A DNA stretch of 64,000 nucleotides, taken from assembly GCA_012274445.1 (NCBI GenBank), contig JAAROD010000044.1, positions 992,001 to 1,056,000 of the forward strand, in the 5' to 3' direction. The translations under genes and the position numbers were made by a program. Shown here in pieces: positions 61,301-64,000 of the stretch (positions are counted from its first letter, which is position 1; every line of letters starts with the position of its first letter). The notes under the pieces are model-generated. The model saw only the letters and a program-made list of their open reading frames with translations, was not told where the DNA came from and did not search any database. Source of the DNA: Sclerotiophoma versabilis. Its lineage: Eukaryota; Ascomycota; Dothideomycetes; Pleosporales; Didymellaceae.

Positions 61301-62654
61301 AAGTTATTAATATTAGGATTAATTATAACCTTATTCTTATTAACTAGATTAGGATTAGCCTTTTTAGACACCTGCATGTATGCCTTAAACAAGGTGTTTA
61401 TAAGTAGAAAAATAACTTTAACCTAAAATATATTAGAAAGATTAATAGATTAAGATAGATTTCTTACTCTATTAGCCTTATTATTAACAGTAGTAATTAT
61501 AGCCTAAGCTAGAGAATAGAGAGAACTATAGCTAATTAATAAATTAGTAATTAGATAAAAAGAACTTAGACTAATAATTACTTATAGAGACCTATAAGTA
61601 TAAGTATTATACTTAATATACTAGCTACTTCTCTTATATAATTAATAGTTAATATAATTATAATAATAACTATTACTAATACTATCTATAAACTACTTTA
61701 AGCAGTAGGTATATAGATAATTATAATAAGAACTAATCTTAATTCTACTTATAGGTAAGTAATTAGTAGAGGTAGTAGCAGATTACTTTATAGAAGTAGT
61801 AGTCTAAGACTAGAACTCCTAGAATATTAACTTTGGATTAATCTTATTATTATCTTTATCCTCTAATCTAGAAGAAACTATTATTAGATTATTAGGATTA
61901 GTTAAAATCCTACTAGATTAAGTAGATTAGCGTAGATTAGAAGTAGGCAATAAGGTAAGCTTAGTCTTAATCTTCTTAGGAGGAGTATAACCTTTAAGCA
62001 GGCTTAGATTACTAACTAGACACTTAGAGGGAGTTTTTAGGAGCTTAGGAGGTATATTAATTAGAATTATACTAAAGGTATAGTAATTAAGAGCCTAATA
62101 CTAAACGTTAATAGTACACTAAAAGAAGAAGATAAGATTACTTATATTAATAATAGTAGTATTAGAGGATTAGCTTATAGATTGCAAGTAAGAGGATAAG
62201 AATTATAAGAATAAGAATTAAGAGAAGTAAAAATTAGATATATTATTGTTTATTATTATACGTAAGCGTTTACCTACTAACTAGATTAGAGAATCCCTTC
62301 TAGACCCTAATTACAAAGACGCAGCGCATAGGGTAATTAAAAAACCTCTATAATAGGATTAACAGAGCGCAATAATAAACCTGCTAATATAGAAATACTA
62401 GTTAAAAACTAGAATATCTAGGGGGTATATTATAGTAAAGGTTAATAATTATATAATTATTAACAGTAATATAAGCAGATTAGAGAGATTAGATTAATAG
62501 ATAAGAATAATTAATTAGCCCTACTCTAATTAAGAACTAGCCTAGAGGTAAAATATATATATAGTTATACTCTTTTACTATAGGAATAAAATAAGAAACT
62601 TAATTAACTCTTTTATACCTAGATTAATCTTATCTAGTTATCTTAGCTCTAATA
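55309..62654 (+). mobile_element. Copia-1 copy D, full-length, RIP-degraded
   Basis: It is 7,346 bp with 227-bp LTRs at 55,309-55,535 and 62,428-62,654 and a perfect 5-bp target duplication ACTTT (55,304-55,308 and 62,655-62,659). A purine tract CTAGGGGG precedes the 3' LTR and GTTATAAGCCTAG follows the 5' LTR. Plus-strand order: gag with a degraded zinc knuckle near 56,570; integrase end near 57,900 (DTAAYLYRISPTVIYSFRLP); reverse transcriptase near 59,700 (CLFYNKSKKIIILFYIDN, the degraded YVDD box); RNase H at about 60,200-60,440 (TKAELLTLKHITKE, IITLRQFFN). This is the Ty1/Copia order. About 1.9 kb of further sequence then precedes the 3' LTR. All frames carry many TAG/TAA stops, so the copy is dead. 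Confidence 0.9.
60540..62427. other. Extra 3' region of Copia-1 between RNase H and the 3' LTR
   Basis: About 1.9 kb where most Copia elements have almost nothing. It is shared by copies A (part), B and D, so it belonged to the element when it was mobile. The minus strand can be read for several hundred codons with nearly all stops being TAA/TAG, as RIP makes from Gln/Trp codons. That reading would be a Ser/Gln/Asn/Lys-rich protein (text such as LKGYTPSKRIKTKLTLLPAS). The plus strand gives a Lys/Gln/Asn-rich reading over part of it. I cannot decide which strand was coding, or whether either was. Confidence 0.5.
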
Positions 62655-64000
62655 ACTTTTAATTAAAGAGTACTATAGTAGAAAGCTCTTTATATACCTG
62701 CTGTAAAGAAAGACTTAAATTAAAATTCTTTAAGTTCTTACTAATTTTTCAAGTTAGGTAGCTACTTAGTATAAGCTTAATATTTATAAAATTAGCTAAG
62801 ATAATAATATAGCTATACTACTATAGTAAGAAAGCTCTATATATAAGCGCTAGGCGCTTAATATAGAGATTAATATTAAGTATATACCTCTCTATATATA
62901 TAAGCTAAATAGTATAGTAGAAAGAAGTAGATAAGAAATAATTACTAAGTTAATAAAAATAAGAAGTAGTATAAACCTACTTAAGAAGCTCTAGTAAAAG
63001 GTTATTATAGCTACTGCATAGCTCTATAATATAAGTTCTATATACTTTAATAAGCTAAATAGCCTAAATAAGAAGCTTAATTAGTAGTTTATATAGTACT
63101 TTTAATAGTACTAACCTAAGTAGGTAAGAGTACTTATAGCTAATCTAAGACCTAATTAGAGTAGAATATATACGTATAGCTACTAAGTATATCTCTTAAA
63201 TAGAGAATAAGTTACTAGCTATAATAAAAAAAGCTTTAAAGTACTCTAAGAGGTTATATTAGTTACCTTATTAGTTATTAAGCTTCTAATATATACTGTA
63301 TATAAGTACTCTAACTTAACTAGGTAATTATAATATATAATATAACCTTTAATAAGAAGCTTTTTTATAACTAGGTTAATAAGTTAACTACACTTCTAGT
63401 TATAGAAGTAGTAAAGGTTATAGAAGTTCTCTATAAGCCTAGTAAGATAGTAGATATAGAAGAAGTAATTAAGCTCTCTATTACTAAGAGAGAAGATCTA
63501 TTACTTAAATAACCCTCTATATAATAGCTTAGAGATAAGCTCTTAGAAGAAGCTTAATTAGTAGAAGGCTAGTCTAGTAATAAGTAAGCTTCTAAAGTAA
63601 AGACTATATAATTAGTTAGCTTAGCTAGTAAACTAATAGAAATCTGCGTAGGGCGCTAAGAACTAAGCCTTCTCTTCTCTAACCTAATACTAGAACCTAA
63701 GTAGCTAGTAGTAAGTAGGGAAGCTTCTATAGTTAAGTACCTATCTAGAAGCTTATAAGAAGTATACTCTACTATTAAACAAGAGAGCTCTTTAGCAGGT
63801 AATAAAGATTATAATAATCTACTAATAAGAAGACCTAACTCTCTAATTATTCTTATACCTTCTTAGAGATTAATAAGAGTAGGTAAACTAACTATAAGCT
63901 ATACTAATTAGCGTAGAAATATTAGCCTACTAATATAATTAAGCTGTAGGCTATATAACTAAGAGCGTAATAAGCTTAGAGAAGATAATAGAGTAGGTAT
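62655..64000 (+). mobile_element. Copia-3 resumed: integrase region, runs off the window
   Basis: It begins with the second ACTTT copy. Plus-strand text is integrase-like (LYTCCKERLKLKFFKFLL near 62,690, then a charged helical segment). The region at 63,380-63,800 matches the reverse complement of Copia-2 at 47,280-47,650. The 3' end and 3' LTR lie beyond the window. Heavily RIP-degraded. Confidence 0.6.

Overview
The window looks like nuclear DNA of a filamentous ascomycete, most likely a Dothideomycete of the Pleosporales type (inference). The genes have 45-175 bp introns with GTAAGT/GTATGT/GTGAGT-like donors, CTAAC/CTGAC branch sites and CAG/TAG acceptors. Their products are typical fungal proteins. 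A sharply bounded AT-rich block carries the signature of repeat-induced point mutation (RIP). There is no bacterial-style operon, rRNA, tRNA or CRISPR array that I can support.

Bases 1 to about 36,900 are a gene-bearing, balanced-composition segment. In order: the 3' end of a charged, probably Ctr9-like protein; a PIG-P/Gpi19 subunit of the first enzyme of GPI-anchor synthesis; a membrane-anchored histidine-acid-phosphatase relative whose HD motif appears replaced; a gene-poor stretch with one small, apparently broken gene and one weak candidate; a PAP2 lipid phosphate phosphatase; a LaeA-like methyltransferase (minus); glycyl-tRNA synthetase with an optional mitochondrial presequence (minus), divergent from RPF1; the Caf1/Pop2 deadenylase (minus), divergent from a complex I B12/NDUFB3-like subunit; a 6.7-kb gene-free stretch with satellites; a large CRIB-domain protein; a PAF-acetylhydrolase-like lipase; a four-helix MARVEL-like membrane protein; and a glutathionyl-hydroquinone-reductase-type GST. 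I rebuilt exon structures by hand, and nearly all reading frames close exactly. The genes are mainly housekeeping plus some lipid and redox enzymes and do not form a gene cluster.

Bases about 37,000 to 64,000 are a RIP-degraded transposon nest with almost no CA/TG dinucleotides and no credible gene. I can resolve a stack of insertions. A Copia family (Copia-1, 227-bp LTRs) is present as a fragment (A, from 37,866), a truncated minus-strand copy (B, 47,658-52,828) and a full-length plus-strand copy (D, 55,309-62,654) with a perfect ACTTT target duplication. Copy B sits in another Copia element (Copia-2, minus). It carries a pogo/Fot1-like DNA transposon (48,659-50,524, TA duplication) and a foldback MITE (about 51,312-51,739). 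Copy B is cut by the 5' LTR of a third Copia element (Copia-3), and Copia-3 is split by copy D. A minus-strand Gypsy element lies at about 40.5-44.3 kb. The least expected feature is about 1.9 kb of extra, family-wide sequence between the RNase H domain and the 3' LTR of Copia-1.
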